Source: an uncultured Clostridium sp. (GTDB lineage: Bacteria > Bacillota > Clostridia > Lachnospirales > Lachnospiraceae). From it: a stretch of DNA of 64,000 bases. The stretch is taken from positions 1-64,000 of the forward strand of contig CAMWYJ010000008.1 in NCBI GenBank assembly GCA_947178445.1. Reading direction: 5' to 3'. A program made the translations under genes and the position numbers. The notes below the pieces were generated by a model. The model had not been told where the DNA came from. It saw only the letters and a program-made list of their open reading frames with translations, and did not search any database. The stretch's first letter is position 1. Each line of letters starts with the position of its first letter. Of this stretch, positions 25,546 through 35,962 are shown piece by piece.

Positions 25546-28395
25546 TTAGTCAGAAAAACTTACATTACCAGTTAATGATGCATTTTCCAATTTCTCCGGG
25601 TCAAAATAATAGGCATATATCATTCCTGCCAACTCTTCAGCATTACCGGAAGAATAACCAAACGGAATAACAGTTGTTACAGAAATTTCTGGTTTTTTAA
25701 ATGGTGCATAGGAGACAAAAAGTGCGTGGCTTGGACGAGTCAGGTTTTCTTCAGCAGTACCGGTTTTGCCTGCCACTTCCACATTAATCTGATTAATCAA
25801 AGCTTTTTCGTCTGTATGTTCTTTTATAACCCGGCGCATGCCATTATGAACTGTATTCCATAAATTATCACTGATATCTACAGTACCATGGATATTATGC
25901 GCATTTTTCCAGGTTATATTTCCTTCAACATCCCTTAATTCTTTAATCAGGCTTAAATCATAGCAGGTTCCACTATTTGCAACCGTTGTTACATACCGTG
26001 AAATCTGTGTCGGTGTATAGGAATTTGTACCCTGACCGATTGCACTCGCAACAGCAATCTCATCGGAAACTTTTGGCTTTTCCTCATTTAATTCAATACC
26101 GGAATTGGTATCTAGTCCAAAAAGAGAGGCATATTTTGATAATTTTTCCAAGCCAACTGAATCAGAAAAATTATTCTCCCCGCCACCTAGACGATATCCA
26201 ACCTCATAAAAGAAATAGTTACAGGATACCTCTAATGCCTCCTCAATGCCTATTTCCCCATGCTTTTGTCCGGTTGGAGCAATCCAGCATTTAACCGGAG
26301 GAGATACCTTTTCGAAGGTTCCCTTTGCATCAATGATTGTGTCCAGTTTGATCACATCTTCTTCCACTCCCGCAATCGTGGTAAGCATCTTGTAGGTGGA
26401 ACCAGGAGCTGTACGCTGTTGGGTTGCACGGTTATATAAAGGCTTTGTTTTATCTGCAAGTAATGCAGCATAGTATTCCGGTTCAACTGAATTTGTCAGC
26501 CGATTATTGTCATAACTTGGATAGCTTACCATCGCCAGAATTTCACCACTGTTCACATCTGTAATAACAACAGAGCCTTCACATGGATCAAGTGCTAACT
26601 GGGCTGGAGTGATTTCCAGATTGTAAATCTTCTTTCTTATAAACTGATATGCCGATATTTCACTATTGCAAAAATCAGCATAATCTTCATCCTTTTCACG
26701 ATTTAATACACCTTGCTCAAACAAAATATGAATAATCTGATCTCCGCTGACAATATTTGATTTTATCATATATTTCATGATCAACTTGTCAAATTCCGTG
26801 TCTTCGGACAGGATGTTTCCTAAATAATCGACCAATGCATTATATACTTCCTGTGAATCATAATAGTCACTTGAAAGTTCAAAAGATGAAATATCAATTG
26901 CTCCCTGGTTAATGGCATATTGCAAATATGTTCCAAGGGAAATATTACCAGCCAAATATTCCTTATAAGTCTCATCTGTACTCGGAATCGTTTTTGTATT
27001 ATAAATTCCATCTTCTGCCAGCAGGGAATAGATATATTCCATATAGTCTGTATATTCATTGTTCAAATTATTAAGAGCTGTATTTTCACGTAATAAAATG
27101 CTGCTAATCCGGTTTAAAACATATTCCCTTGTAGTATTTAAGGTGCCATTTACACTTGTTTCGTAAGCAGATGCATTATCGGACGCTAAGTGCATTATAT
27201 CAAGTGCATTATTGTCAAACAGTGCATAATATACATTGGATATTGGTATCTGATTTTTGGTATTCTTTTCCTCATCCATCTCCTCTTCCGTAATATTTGC
27301 AAGGTATACACTGGCAAGCTCCTTTGCTAATGTATCGTAGCAAAATTTTTGTAATTCGGAATCGATGGTAAGATAGATATCCTGCCCCGGAACAGACTCC
27401 TGTTCATTGGTGCGTTCAATAATTTTTCCCAGATTGTCAACATAAATTTCCTCGATACCATTCTTTCCTCTGAGTGTACTCTCATATTTTTGCTCTAATC
27501 CGATTTTTCCAATCATATCATTACTGCTATATTGATTTTCCTCAGAAAGCTCTTCATTATAGGTTTTCATTTCGTCTGCGGAAATATTGCCAATATATCC
27601 GATAATATGCGCAAAATATTCCGCATTATTATATACACGAATGGAGTCGACAACTACATCAATTCCCATCAGCTCGGAGCTGTGTTCATTCAGCTCTGCC
27701 ACACTCTCGTCACTAATATCCCTGGCAATTGTGACAGAAATATACTGTTGAAAACGATTTAGCCAGAGTGCATACCGGACCTTCATGATTTTTAGCTTTT
27801 CCTCTTTCGAGTATTCGGAAGATATATTAAAGTTCTCCTCTCCTGCTAAATAATTAAAAATATCTTCCGCAGACATCGCCTCCTGCTCTTTCGTCAAATC
27901 ATCAGCAGAACCTTTTCCGTAAACCTCCGCAATAAATCTTAATTTTTCTGCATTAGAATCTGTGTTGAAACGAATTGCTCCACGTCTTAGTTCAAGAGGG
28001 AAATCAATACTAATCTGGTCTCCGTTTTTTTCTAGGATTTTAATTGTTTTTGCCACTACAGAATTTTTCAGGGTATTTTCCGTCACGCCATTTTCAGATG
28101 CTATTTCCGTAAGTTTATTCGTATTTTCAAATGTAACAGAATACGCAAGCTGGTTGTATGCCAATAACTTACCATTACAGTCAAAGATATTTCCTCTGGC
28201 AGCCTCTACTGTTAGTGTTTTTTTCGACTTGTAGGTGAAATTCTCAAGATGTTCCTCTCCCTCTATGATTTGCAGCTTAAACAGCCTTATAACAAGCATG
28301 GAAAACAGAACCAGCATCACCATTGACACGATAAATAACCGATGTGTAATATATTCAATTACATATTCTTTCATTGCACGAAATAGCTCTTTCAT
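25546..28395 (-). CDS. mrdA: Penicillin-binding protein 2 (elongasome transpeptidase) with large insertion
   Basis: PBP2 cross-links side-wall peptidoglycan with RodA. The 949-residue protein has an N-terminal membrane segment (about 18-40), a dimerisation domain, and a transpeptidase domain from about residue 600 with SxxK as STYK (near 663), SxN as SCN, and KTG (near 876). Ordinary PBP2 proteins have 600-700 residues. The extra length is mostly a helical, acidic, Asn/Tyr-rich insertion at about 375-600, between the regulatory and catalytic domains. The start abuts the mreD stop. Confidence 0.94.
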   Translation of the reverse strand: MKELFRAMKEYVIEYITHRLFIVSMVMLVLFSMLVIRLFKLQIIEGEEHLENFTYKSKKTLTVEAARGNIFDCNGKLLAYNQLAYSVTFENTNKLTEIASENGVTENTLKNSVVAKTIKILEKNGDQISIDFPLELRRGAIRFNTDSNAEKLRFIAEVYGKGSADDLTKEQEAMSAEDIFNYLAGEENFNISSEYSKEEKLKIMKVRYALWLNRFQQYISVTIARDISDESVAELNEHSSELMGIDVVVDSIRVYNNAEYFAHIIGYIGNISADEMKTYNEELSEENQYSSNDMIGKIGLEQKYESTLRGKNGIEEIYVDNLGKIIERTNEQESVPGQDIYLTIDSELQKFCYDTLAKELASVYLANITEEEMDEEKNTKNQIPISNVYYALFDNNALDIMHLASDNASAYETSVNGTLNTTREYVLNRISSILLRENTALNNLNNEYTDYMEYIYSLLAEDGIYNTKTIPSTDETYKEYLAGNISLGTYLQYAINQGAIDISSFELSSDYYDSQEVYNALVDYLGNILSEDTEFDKLIMKYMIKSNIVSGDQIIHILFEQGVLNREKDEDYADFCNSEISAYQFIRKKIYNLEITPAQLALDPCEGSVVITDVNSGEILAMVSYPSYDNNRLTNSVEPEYYAALLADKTKPLYNRATQQRTAPGSTYKMLTTIAGVEEDVIKLDTIIDAKGTFEKVSPPVKCWIAPTGQKHGEIGIEEALEVSCNYFFYEVGYRLGGGENNFSDSVGLEKLSKYASLFGLDTNSGIELNEEKPKVSDEIAVASAIGQGTNSYTPTQISRYVTTVANSGTCYDLSLIKELRDVEGNITWKNAHNIHGTVDISDNLWNTVHNGMRRVIKEHTDEKALINQINVEVAGKTGTAEENLTRPSHALFVSYAPFKKPEISVTTVIPFGYSSGNAEELAGMIYAYYFDPEKLENASLTGNVSFSD

Positions 28396-28396
28396 C

Positions 28397-28900
28397 CTAT
28401 TCAGCCTCTTTTGCTTCTTTTAGACGTAAATTGATCTTTACCAATAGTTTGTAAAAAAATAAAGTTACAATAATGGTATATACCATTTCCGGAACTATGA
28501 CCTTTGAAAGGTATCCTAAAAAATCAAGCCGGTTTCTCAGCATGAAAAACAAAATATAAACCATAATATTGTATGTAAAATCATTAATTGTAATCATCAG
28601 CATGGGAAGTAACACATCTTCTACATAGTAAATCCGATGAAAAAAGCCATTCACATAACCTAACGTCATATAGATAAATGCATAAGGTCCCATTACCCCA
28701 CCAAAAAACATATCAACTAACAGACCGCAAAAAAAACCAACTAAAACACCTTCCCTGCGACCTCTCATCAACCCAAAAGACATTGTAACAATCAACAAAA
28801 GATTTGGCACAACACCCGCTAATTCAATAAAATGAAATACTGTGGACTGACATAAAAAGCATAAAATTATGATGATTCCGATTGTAATGCATCGTTTCAT
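28397..28900 (-). CDS. mreD: Rod shape-determining protein MreD
   Basis: MreD is an integral membrane component of the elongasome. The 167-residue protein has five or six membrane segments and a short basic C-terminus, the usual MreD shape; sequence conservation in this family is low, so the call leans on topology and its place between mreC and mrdA. Its stop is one base from the mrdA start. Confidence 0.9.
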   Translation of the reverse strand: MKRCITIGIIIILCFLCQSTVFHFIELAGVVPNLLLIVTMSFGLMRGRREGVLVGFFCGLLVDMFFGGVMGPYAFIYMTLGYVNGFFHRIYYVEDVLLPMLMITINDFTYNIMVYILFFMLRNRLDFLGYLSKVIVPEMVYTIIVTLFFYKLLVKINLRLKEAKEAE

Positions 28901-28961
28901 GGTTTATCTCCGTTACAAGTTTCATTTTTGCTAAAGACTTTCAAAAGTCAAACGAATATAT

Positions 28962-30041
28962 CTACTCATTTTCTTCGGAAGCTACAGGGTTTCCTGATGT
29001 GTCTTCATTTCTATCACCATTATTGTCATCTTCCGTTTCTTCTTCCTGTGGCTCTGTTTGCATAGTTTCACTAGAGCCTGGTTCATTTTGACCTTCTGCT
29101 TCTTTTGAGGATTCACTCTCCGTGGAAGAATCCGTATGCCCTGTGTTTTCAGGAGCAGTAATGCTATCATAAATATTCTTATTCTCTGAATCGGTTTGAT
29201 AATCCGCTTTCAAATCAAGTACCACTAAGACCTCCTGAAGATTGCGGAAATCTACAACAGGAATGCATTTTGCAGATTTTGTAAGATTATTTGCATCTAA
29301 TTTAATCTCTGTAATATAACCAATTAAAAGTCCCGGTAAAAACAGATCACTTACATGAGAGGTCACCAGTTCTGCATGTTCGTCAATTTCTTCTGCCTTA
29401 TTGATGTATCCAACATTTATATATCCGTTATCAATTGATTTTAAATCACCGGAAACCGTACATAAAGTCTCGTTTCCAGATATCGTTGCACTTACATTGC
29501 TGTTATCATCAATGATAGAACGAACCTTTGCATAATCATCTCCTGCTTCCGTTACAATACCAGCCAGTCCGCCATCTGCTAAAATATTACATCCAACCCT
29601 GACACCATCTTTCGTTCCTTTGTTGATAATAAAGGTTGAAAACCAATTGGTGGAATCCGTTGCAATCACTCTTGCCCCAATCGTATTATAATCCGCATAT
29701 TGTTCCTGCAAATCAAGCAGTTCCTGCAGACGTTTGAGTTCGTAATTCTTCTGTTCGTACTCCTTAATCTGGGCAGAATATTCATCAAGCTTTGCCGAAA
29801 GCTCTTTATTTTCATCCATTAATTCTTTCTTTGTTTTTCTATTTGTGACATCATTATAGATAGTTGTTCCAATTTCATTAATTCCTGCCTGCATCGGTGT
29901 TATGATGGTGCTTGTCACTTTTTTCAGGGCAGTAAATTTGCTCTCAAAAATAACAGAAAAAAACAGTAAAATAAAACAGATTACTGCCAGGAATAGATAT
30001 ATATATTTGGGTGGAATCTCCTTTTTATCATGAAAATCCAT
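28962..30041 (-). CDS. mreC: Rod shape-determining protein MreC
   Basis: MreC spans the membrane once (about 13-32), continues as a coiled coil (about 65-115) and ends in two beta-barrel domains that bind PBP2. The 359-residue protein shows this layout (VIATDSTNWFSTFIINKGTKDGV, GLAGIV) and adds a disordered acidic Ser/Glu-rich tail of about 65 residues. GGTGG precedes the ATG. mreB, usually just upstream, is not in the window. Confidence 0.94.
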   Translation of the reverse strand: MDFHDKKEIPPKYIYLFLAVICFILLFFSVIFESKFTALKKVTSTIITPMQAGINEIGTTIYNDVTNRKTKKELMDENKELSAKLDEYSAQIKEYEQKNYELKRLQELLDLQEQYADYNTIGARVIATDSTNWFSTFIINKGTKDGVRVGCNILADGGLAGIVTEAGDDYAKVRSIIDDNSNVSATISGNETLCTVSGDLKSIDNGYINVGYINKAEEIDEHAELVTSHVSDLFLPGLLIGYITEIKLDANNLTKSAKCIPVVDFRNLQEVLVVLDLKADYQTDSENKNIYDSITAPENTGHTDSSTESESSKEAEGQNEPGSSETMQTEPQEEETEDDNNGDRNEDTSGNPVASEENE

Positions 30042-30054
30042 ATATTCACCACCT

Positions 30055-30315
30055 TTATATCAACCGGTAAACAATAATACCTATTATCAAACCTATCATA
30101 CTTGCAATATTAATGGTAATCGTAAGGCCAAAGGTCACCACCAGAATACCTAAATCCAAAACAATTGGTGACGTAAGACCAAATGTATTGCCATAAGACA
30201 GCCAATTTAAGAAACTTACCTTTGAAGCGAGCTGTCCTAAGAAACCACCTAACACAATACCACATAACAATATAACCAAAAGTGTCCAATTATTTTTCCT
30301 TGTATTAGAAGCCAT
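30055..30315 (-). CDS. DUF4321 membrane protein
   Basis: The 86-residue protein has two hydrophobic segments (about 10-30 and 50-85) and resembles the DUF4321 family found next to mreC in clostridia. Function unknown. It starts with AAAGGAG in front and ends 13 nt before mreC, so it is probably the first gene of the cell-shape operon. The association suggests an envelope role, but nothing in the sequence defines it. Confidence 0.75.
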   Translation of the reverse strand: MASNTRKNNWTLLVILLCGIVLGGFLGQLASKVSFLNWLSYGNTFGLTSPIVLDLGILVVTFGLTITINIASMIGLIIGIIVYRLI

Positions 30316-30386
30316 AATATACTCCTTTTATCCTAAAATACAATACTAATATACAAAAAAACTCATATTGGAATATAATAACATAT

Positions 30387-31685
30387 TTAGACTAAATCTA
30401 CAAGTTTGATTAATTTCTTCTTTTCAAGCTGCGCCAAAGACTTCATAATTCCGAATTTTGCATGATGGTAGGACAGCCCGCCCTGAAAGTATACGGTATA
30501 AGGTTCATGCATCGGTGCATCTGCCGACAATTCAATGGATGCGCCGGAAATAAAAGCACCGGCGGCCATAATGACATCACAGTCATAGCCTGGCATTGCC
30601 CACGGTGTCGGAGTAACATGGGAATCCACAGGTGCAGCATACTGAATTCCCTCGCAAAAGGCCGTCACCTTATCCGGATCCTGAAAAGTTACCGCCTGAA
30701 TAATATCATGCCGCTCCTCCGTGGCATTTGGAACACAGGTAAAGCCAAGCTTTTCGTAGACATTTGCCGCAAAGATGGCACCCTTTAAGGCTCCGCCGAC
30801 TACCTGTGGTGCCTGAAACAATCCCTGAAAAAAATCTTTATTTACCCCAAGGGTTGCACCGACCTCTCCACCAAGCCCCGGAGCCGTCAGCCGGTAATAT
30901 GCATTTTCAACGCACTCTTTCGTTCCACAGATATATCCGCCAATTGGTGCAAGCCCGCCGCCAGGATTCTTAATCAGGGAACCAACAATCATATCGGCGC
31001 CCACATCGGATGGCTCCGTAAGCTCAACAAATTCACCGTAGCAGTTATCCACCATACAGATAATATCGGGATTGATTTCCTTTATAAAGGATATTAATTC
31101 CCCAATCTGTTTTACACTAAAAGTTGGTCTTGTGAGGTATCCCTTCGAACGCTGAATAGTCATCATCTTTGTTTTATCGGAAATTGCATTCTGAATGGCA
31201 TAGTAATCAAAGGTACCATCCTCTAAAAGTTCAATCTGCTTATAGGTAATACCATATTCAGCCAAGGAGCCCTTTGACGGACGGATACCGATAATCTCTT
31301 CCATCGTATCATACGGCTTGCCGACAGGCGAAATCAGCTCATCTCCCGGTCTTAGGTTGGCCAAAAGTGCCAATGCTAATGCATGGGTTCCGCAGGTGAT
31401 CTGCGGACGTACCAAGGCAGCCTCCGTTCCAAAGATCGTGGCATATACCTTCTCTAATGTCTCTCTGCCAAGGTCGTTATATCCATACCCGGTTGTCGGG
31501 GCAAAATGTGCCTCGGAAAGATGATGCTTTTGAAGTGCCTGTAACACCTTTAACTGATTATATTCTGTTATCTGGTCAATCGCTGAAAACCGTTCCTTTA
31601 AAGAATCCTCGATTTGTCGGCACAGCTCATAAACCTGTTTTGAAATTCCCATTTTTTCATACTGCTGTTGTAATATCTCACTCAT
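30387..31685 (-). CDS. ynbB: PLP enzyme of the YnbB/methionine gamma-lyase-like family
   Basis: The 432-residue protein belongs to fold-type I PLP enzymes formerly annotated as aluminium resistance proteins. Visible marks are TTGYGYNDLGRETLE near the N-terminus, CMVDNCYGEFVE with the cofactor aspartate, and the Schiff-base lysine candidate in SLIKNPGGGLAPIGGYICG. Another lysine lies in QRSKGY. It probably acts on a sulphur-containing amino acid, but the substrate is unproven. Following miaA is its conserved position in Firmicutes. Confidence 0.85.
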   Translation of the reverse strand: MSEILQQQYEKMGISKQVYELCRQIEDSLKERFSAIDQITEYNQLKVLQALQKHHLSEAHFAPTTGYGYNDLGRETLEKVYATIFGTEAALVRPQITCGTHALALALLANLRPGDELISPVGKPYDTMEEIIGIRPSKGSLAEYGITYKQIELLEDGTFDYYAIQNAISDKTKMMTIQRSKGYLTRPTFSVKQIGELISFIKEINPDIICMVDNCYGEFVELTEPSDVGADMIVGSLIKNPGGGLAPIGGYICGTKECVENAYYRLTAPGLGGEVGATLGVNKDFFQGLFQAPQVVGGALKGAIFAANVYEKLGFTCVPNATEERHDIIQAVTFQDPDKVTAFCEGIQYAAPVDSHVTPTPWAMPGYDCDVIMAAGAFISGASIELSADAPMHEPYTVYFQGGLSYHHAKFGIMKSLAQLEKKKLIKLVDLV

Positions 31686-31750
31686 AATGTACTCCTTTGG
31701 GTTGAACCCCTTTCAATAGTATAGACTGTGATTCGAGGGGCAAAGCACAG

Positions 31751-32704
31751 TCATATGATTTGTTTTGCCCTAAGACACGTTATCATATAGGTCAAAATGG
31801 CATCTGTGTCAGCAAACTGCGTCTTATCTACCCATGTGACTTCCTTTTCACGGCGGAACCATGTAAGCTGGCGTTTGGCAAAATGTCTGGTATCCCTTTT
31901 TAATATATAAAGAGCATCCTCTAAGCTGCATTCGTTTTTAAGATAAGGTATCATTTCCTTATATCCAAGTCCCTGCATAGATACCATATCCGGTGTACAG
32001 CCATAATCTAAAAGCTGCTGTACCTCTTTTATAAGCCCCTCTTCCATCATCTGGTCAATCCTTTTTTCTATTTTATCATATAAAATGGCTCTGTCATCAT
32101 TTAACACAAAATATTCAAAATTATAAGGTGACTCCTTCTTACGCTGTTCTTTATTATGCACAGAAATGGGATAACCCGTATCATGATAAAAGCAAAGTGC
32201 CCGTATCACCCGTTTTACGTTGTTTTCATGAATTGTGTCATAGGACACGGGATCAATCTCCTTTAACTGTTCATGGAGTAAATGGGCGCCGTTTTCCTTG
32301 AAAAATGTATGAAGCTTTTGCTGGTAATCAGATTCCACGGAATCTGTTGTTTCTTCAAAATCAATATCATATAAAAGTGCCTGAATATAAAATCCGGTTC
32401 CGCCAACAACAATGGGGATTTTTCCCTTGACATAGATTTCATCCATTGCCTTTTTTGCCATCACCTGAAAGGTCACAACATTAAAATCCTCGACAGGGTC
32501 TAACACATCAATTAAATGATGCGGAATCCCTTCCATTTCTTCCTGTTTGATTTTTGCAGTTCCAACATCCATATACCGGTACACCTGCATGGAATCGGCA
32601 GAGATCATTTCTCCATTTACTGCTTTGGCAAGCTTTATGGAAAGTTCTGTTTTTCCTACGGCAGTAGGACCGGTTAAAATAATCAAAGGTTTTTTCTTTT
32701 CCAT
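31751..32704 (-). CDS. miaA: tRNA dimethylallyltransferase
   Basis: MiaA adds a dimethylallyl group to A37 of tRNAs reading U-initial codons. The 317-residue protein has the P-loop GPTAVGKTELS (residues 12-22), SADSMQVY, DVGTAK and the tRNA-binding ARDTRHFAKRQLTWFRRE-like C-terminus (RDTRHFAKRQLTWFRRE). MiaB, which methylthiolates the same base, is encoded 8 kb upstream in the same run. It follows mutL by 84 nt. Confidence 0.97.
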   Translation of the reverse strand: MEKKKPLIILTGPTAVGKTELSIKLAKAVNGEMISADSMQVYRYMDVGTAKIKQEEMEGIPHHLIDVLDPVEDFNVVTFQVMAKKAMDEIYVKGKIPIVVGGTGFYIQALLYDIDFEETTDSVESDYQQKLHTFFKENGAHLLHEQLKEIDPVSYDTIHENNVKRVIRALCFYHDTGYPISVHNKEQRKKESPYNFEYFVLNDDRAILYDKIEKRIDQMMEEGLIKEVQQLLDYGCTPDMVSMQGLGYKEMIPYLKNECSLEDALYILKRDTRHFAKRQLTWFRREKEVTWVDKTQFADTDAILTYMITCLRAKQII

Positions 32705-32788
32705 ATCTTCACTATCCTGATATTCTTTTTATTGCATATGTTTATGACGGCCATACCTGACAACCCGCCTGTTTCTTAAGATTATTTT

Positions 32789-34903
32789 TCAATTCTGAAT
32801 ACGCTTGAATTTACGTTCCAGCTCGGTTTTCGTCAAAGCGATCATCGTTGGTCTGCCATGTGGGCAGTTATAGGGATTATCGAGAGAAAGCATCTCATCA
32901 ATCAGTGTATCCGCTTCCATCGTGGTAATTTCTGTATTTCCCTTGATTGCCGCCTTACATGCCATGCCGGAAAGCTTCTCAACAAAGAAATCAATGCTGA
33001 TTTTGCCAATATCTTCGGTAAGGGCATTTAACAGGGCATCAAATAATGCCTGCGGGGCGACTCCCATAATATCATCCGGCATCGCCCGTACAACAACCGA
33101 ATCATCTCCAAAATCCTCTATATCAAAACCGGTCTGTGCAAATAAATCCATATGGGACATAACGGTAGTATGCTCCACACTGTCTAAATGTAATACTTTG
33201 GGCGGTAAAAGCTGCTGGGAAAGAACTTTTCTGTCTGCTAACTGCCTCATCAGACGTTCAAACATAACCTTCTCATGCGCTGCATGCTGGTCTACAATAT
33301 AGAGCTTATTCTCATATTCAATCATCCAGTAGGTTTTAAATACCTGACCGATCAGGCGGTGCTTCTTTCTCGCTTCCCCGGAAATAAACGATTCCATATC
33401 CATAGAAATCTGTTCCCCTTTGACAGATGCCACATGGTCTGATGTCATATTTTGCGTGTGGGTGTCAACACCGCTGCTCTTTTCGATTGGCTTTATGTCA
33501 GTGATGTCCGTTTTTGGAGCGGTTTCCTGTTTAAGGATACTGTCTGAGATTTCGGCAGATGCCTGTCCATTTGTCTGGACGGATGCTGCTGGAATCTCTT
33601 GTATATTTGTAAACTTTACTGCTTCTGTAAATTCCTGCTTATTTGTCTGGCTTGGAGATGCTGCAATGTTTGTTTTTGTAATATTTTTTGATGTTGCAGC
33701 AGATTTTTTTATCTCTGTGCTGTCTGGACTTGTATCGCCAGGGACAGGAGACTTTGTATCTTCCTGCTCTTTTTTGTGTTCGGTGACTGCCTGCTGGTAG
33801 CGAAGTGCCCTTGCCTCCTTCTCAAAAGGCTCCGGTACATGAAGGGTGCTTTTTCGCTGCTGTTCAATCACAAGCTCCCGTTCCTCCTTCGCGGTCCGTA
33901 AGGAAACATCCTGAATCATTTCCTGGCTTAATAATGCCTGCCGCACGCTGTCCTTTACAAAGTCAAATAACTGCTCACCGTCTGCGTACTTGAATTCCAT
34001 CTTTGTAGGATGGACATTCACATCCAGCTTATTACTGTCAAGGGTAAAATGCAAAGCCGTAAACGGAAATTTGTGAACCATGACAAAGGATTTATAAGCC
34101 TCCTCGATTGCCTTCGTCACAATATTACTCCGGATGTACCTGCCATTTACAAAATAGTGCTCAAAGCTCCGGTTTCCCTTGGAAACATATGCTTTTCCCA
34201 CATACCCTTCCACTGCAAAATCATTGGCAGTGCGTTTGACTGGCAAAAGATTTGCGGATATATCTTTCCCATATATATGGTAAATCACGTCCTTCAGTCT
34301 GCCGTTACCGGATGTCGCAATCTTGTTACTGCCATTGATAATATACTTAAAGGATACTTCCGGATGGGACAGGGAAAGCCTTGTAACCAGTTCTGTGACA
34401 TAGCTGCCCTCTGTCATTGGGGTTTTTAGAAATTTCTTTCTGGCAGGTACATTATAAAACAGATTTCGCACAATAATCGTGGTTCCGGTTGGTGCTCCGA
34501 TTTCCTCACTGGAAATCTCTCTGCTTCCGTGAATTTCATAGCGGATACCGGTTAGGGCATGGGCGGTTTTCGTAATACACTCCACCTGGGAAACGGCTGC
34601 AATACTGGCAAGTGCCTCGCCGCGAAAGCCCAAGGAGCTTACACTTAACAAATCCTCGATGGTTATAATTTTACTGGTGGCATGGCGCACAAAAGCGGTT
34701 GGAACCTCTTCCTTTTCAATGCCGGCACCGTTATCGGTTATCCGAATCAGGCTGGTTCCACCATCTTTTATCTCAACTGTTATCGCCGTGGCTCCGGCAT
34801 CAATGGCATTTTCCACTAACTCCTTTACCACGGAGGAAGGACGTTCCACCACCTCACCGGCTGCAATCTTATTTACGGTTGCCTGGTCTAAAACCTTTAT
34901 CAT
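32789..34903 (-). CDS. mutL: DNA mismatch repair endonuclease MutL
   Basis: MutL couples MutS mismatch recognition to strand incision. The 704-residue protein has the GHKL ATPase motifs (ENAIDAGAT, DNGAGI, GFRGEAL), a long Ser/Thr/Lys linker (about 370-510) and a C-terminal endonuclease domain. The metal site is DQHAAHEKVMFE, with ACKAAIK and CPHGRP, as expected where MutH is absent. The ATG at 34903 has AGGAG upstream; the longer frame to 34933 is leader. Confidence 0.97.
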   Translation of the reverse strand: MIKVLDQATVNKIAAGEVVERPSSVVKELVENAIDAGATAITVEIKDGGTSLIRITDNGAGIEKEEVPTAFVRHATSKIITIEDLLSVSSLGFRGEALASIAAVSQVECITKTAHALTGIRYEIHGSREISSEEIGAPTGTTIIVRNLFYNVPARKKFLKTPMTEGSYVTELVTRLSLSHPEVSFKYIINGSNKIATSGNGRLKDVIYHIYGKDISANLLPVKRTANDFAVEGYVGKAYVSKGNRSFEHYFVNGRYIRSNIVTKAIEEAYKSFVMVHKFPFTALHFTLDSNKLDVNVHPTKMEFKYADGEQLFDFVKDSVRQALLSQEMIQDVSLRTAKEERELVIEQQRKSTLHVPEPFEKEARALRYQQAVTEHKKEQEDTKSPVPGDTSPDSTEIKKSAATSKNITKTNIAASPSQTNKQEFTEAVKFTNIQEIPAASVQTNGQASAEISDSILKQETAPKTDITDIKPIEKSSGVDTHTQNMTSDHVASVKGEQISMDMESFISGEARKKHRLIGQVFKTYWMIEYENKLYIVDQHAAHEKVMFERLMRQLADRKVLSQQLLPPKVLHLDSVEHTTVMSHMDLFAQTGFDIEDFGDDSVVVRAMPDDIMGVAPQALFDALLNALTEDIGKISIDFFVEKLSGMACKAAIKGNTEITTMEADTLIDEMLSLDNPYNCPHGRPTMIALTKTELERKFKRIQN

Positions 34904-34974
34904 GTGTATTCTCCTTTGATTTGTTATAGCCATCCGCTATATAGTTAAAACAGATTGTCGGTATGTATACCGGT

Positions 34975-35853
34975 TCATTTTTCATCTGAAATGAGATTCA
35001 TATAATAATCTATCAAATCATATATCCAATCCTGTAAATTTGTAAATGAAAATCCCAAATTTTCTGCTTTAAGGGTTGAAATACTATATGCAGGTGTTCC
35101 GTTATAAGGTGCGGCATCCCCTGTAGCACTTAAAACAGCTTTTTTCTTTGTCTTTTTTTCAATATAATCAAGTATTTCTTTTATGGAAATGGTTCCAGTG
35201 GAACAGCCATTTACAGCCCCTCTATAATCCTGCTCTGCAAGAAATGCTAAAAATCTGCCCGCTTCATCGGAACGGATAAATCCCATCTGGCAGTCAATAT
35301 TATCAATATGCATAGGAATCGCTTTCATGACATGTTCTACATAAAACATAAGCCGTTTGGTATAATCATCGGTTCCGATTACAAATGGATAGCGCACAGC
35401 AACCCAGTTATTTATAGGGGAAGTCTGACAAATCGCACGTTCTGCCTGTCTTTTCACTTCATCATATGAAAAATCTTCACGGTTACACCAGATAAGCTCT
35501 CCTTTTGTTCCATCAAACTCTTCCTCTTTTGTATCAAAGTGCAGTGGAGAGTATACTGCCGTACTCGACATGTGGATAAAACGTTCACAGGAAACCGCAT
35601 CTAATACATACTTTATGTCATTAGAGCAATAAGCAATTTTATCAATTACTACATCGAAATGCAAATCTGCCAGAGCATTTTTCATGCTTTGCGGATCGGA
35701 ATGGTCAAGGATGATTCTATGAATGCTGTCTCCATAATTATCCTTTGCATTCCCACGGGTTGCAACGGTTACATCATGTCCGTTTTCCAATAATGCATTT
35801 ACCATAGGAATTCCGAAAAAACGTGTGCCGCCAATAACGAGTACTTTCATCAT
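34975..35853 (-). CDS. NAD-dependent epimerase/dehydratase family protein
   Basis: The 292-residue protein has a Rossmann fold starting at VLVIGGTRFFGIPMVNALL (residues 4-22) and further short-chain-dehydrogenase features, but the YxxxK site is not obvious (SSTAVYSPL may supply the Tyr). It resembles extended atypical SDRs acting on nucleotide sugars. The substrate is unknown. AGGAGG precedes tandem ATGs. It lies between the mutL and 2H ligase genes with gaps of 71 and 109 nt. Confidence 0.78.
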   Translation of the reverse strand: MMKVLVIGGTRFFGIPMVNALLENGHDVTVATRGNAKDNYGDSIHRIILDHSDPQSMKNALADLHFDVVIDKIAYCSNDIKYVLDAVSCERFIHMSSTAVYSPLHFDTKEEEFDGTKGELIWCNREDFSYDEVKRQAERAICQTSPINNWVAVRYPFVIGTDDYTKRLMFYVEHVMKAIPMHIDNIDCQMGFIRSDEAGRFLAFLAEQDYRGAVNGCSTGTISIKEILDYIEKKTKKKAVLSATGDAAPYNGTPAYSISTLKAENLGFSFTNLQDWIYDLIDYYMNLISDEK

Positions 35854-35962
35854 GATACCTCCTGAACCTTATAAAAGACACTTCCTACAAGCCTCTTCTT
35901 AATAATATTGTTTATAATAATTCTGCATTTTTGTAAGAAATACAGAAAATATATCTCCCAGA

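Noticed and set aside
31723-31754. GACTGTG/CACAGTC inverted repeat overlapping the miaA stop
   Set aside because: The stem is short with a long loop and no T run; no clear function as terminator or operator.
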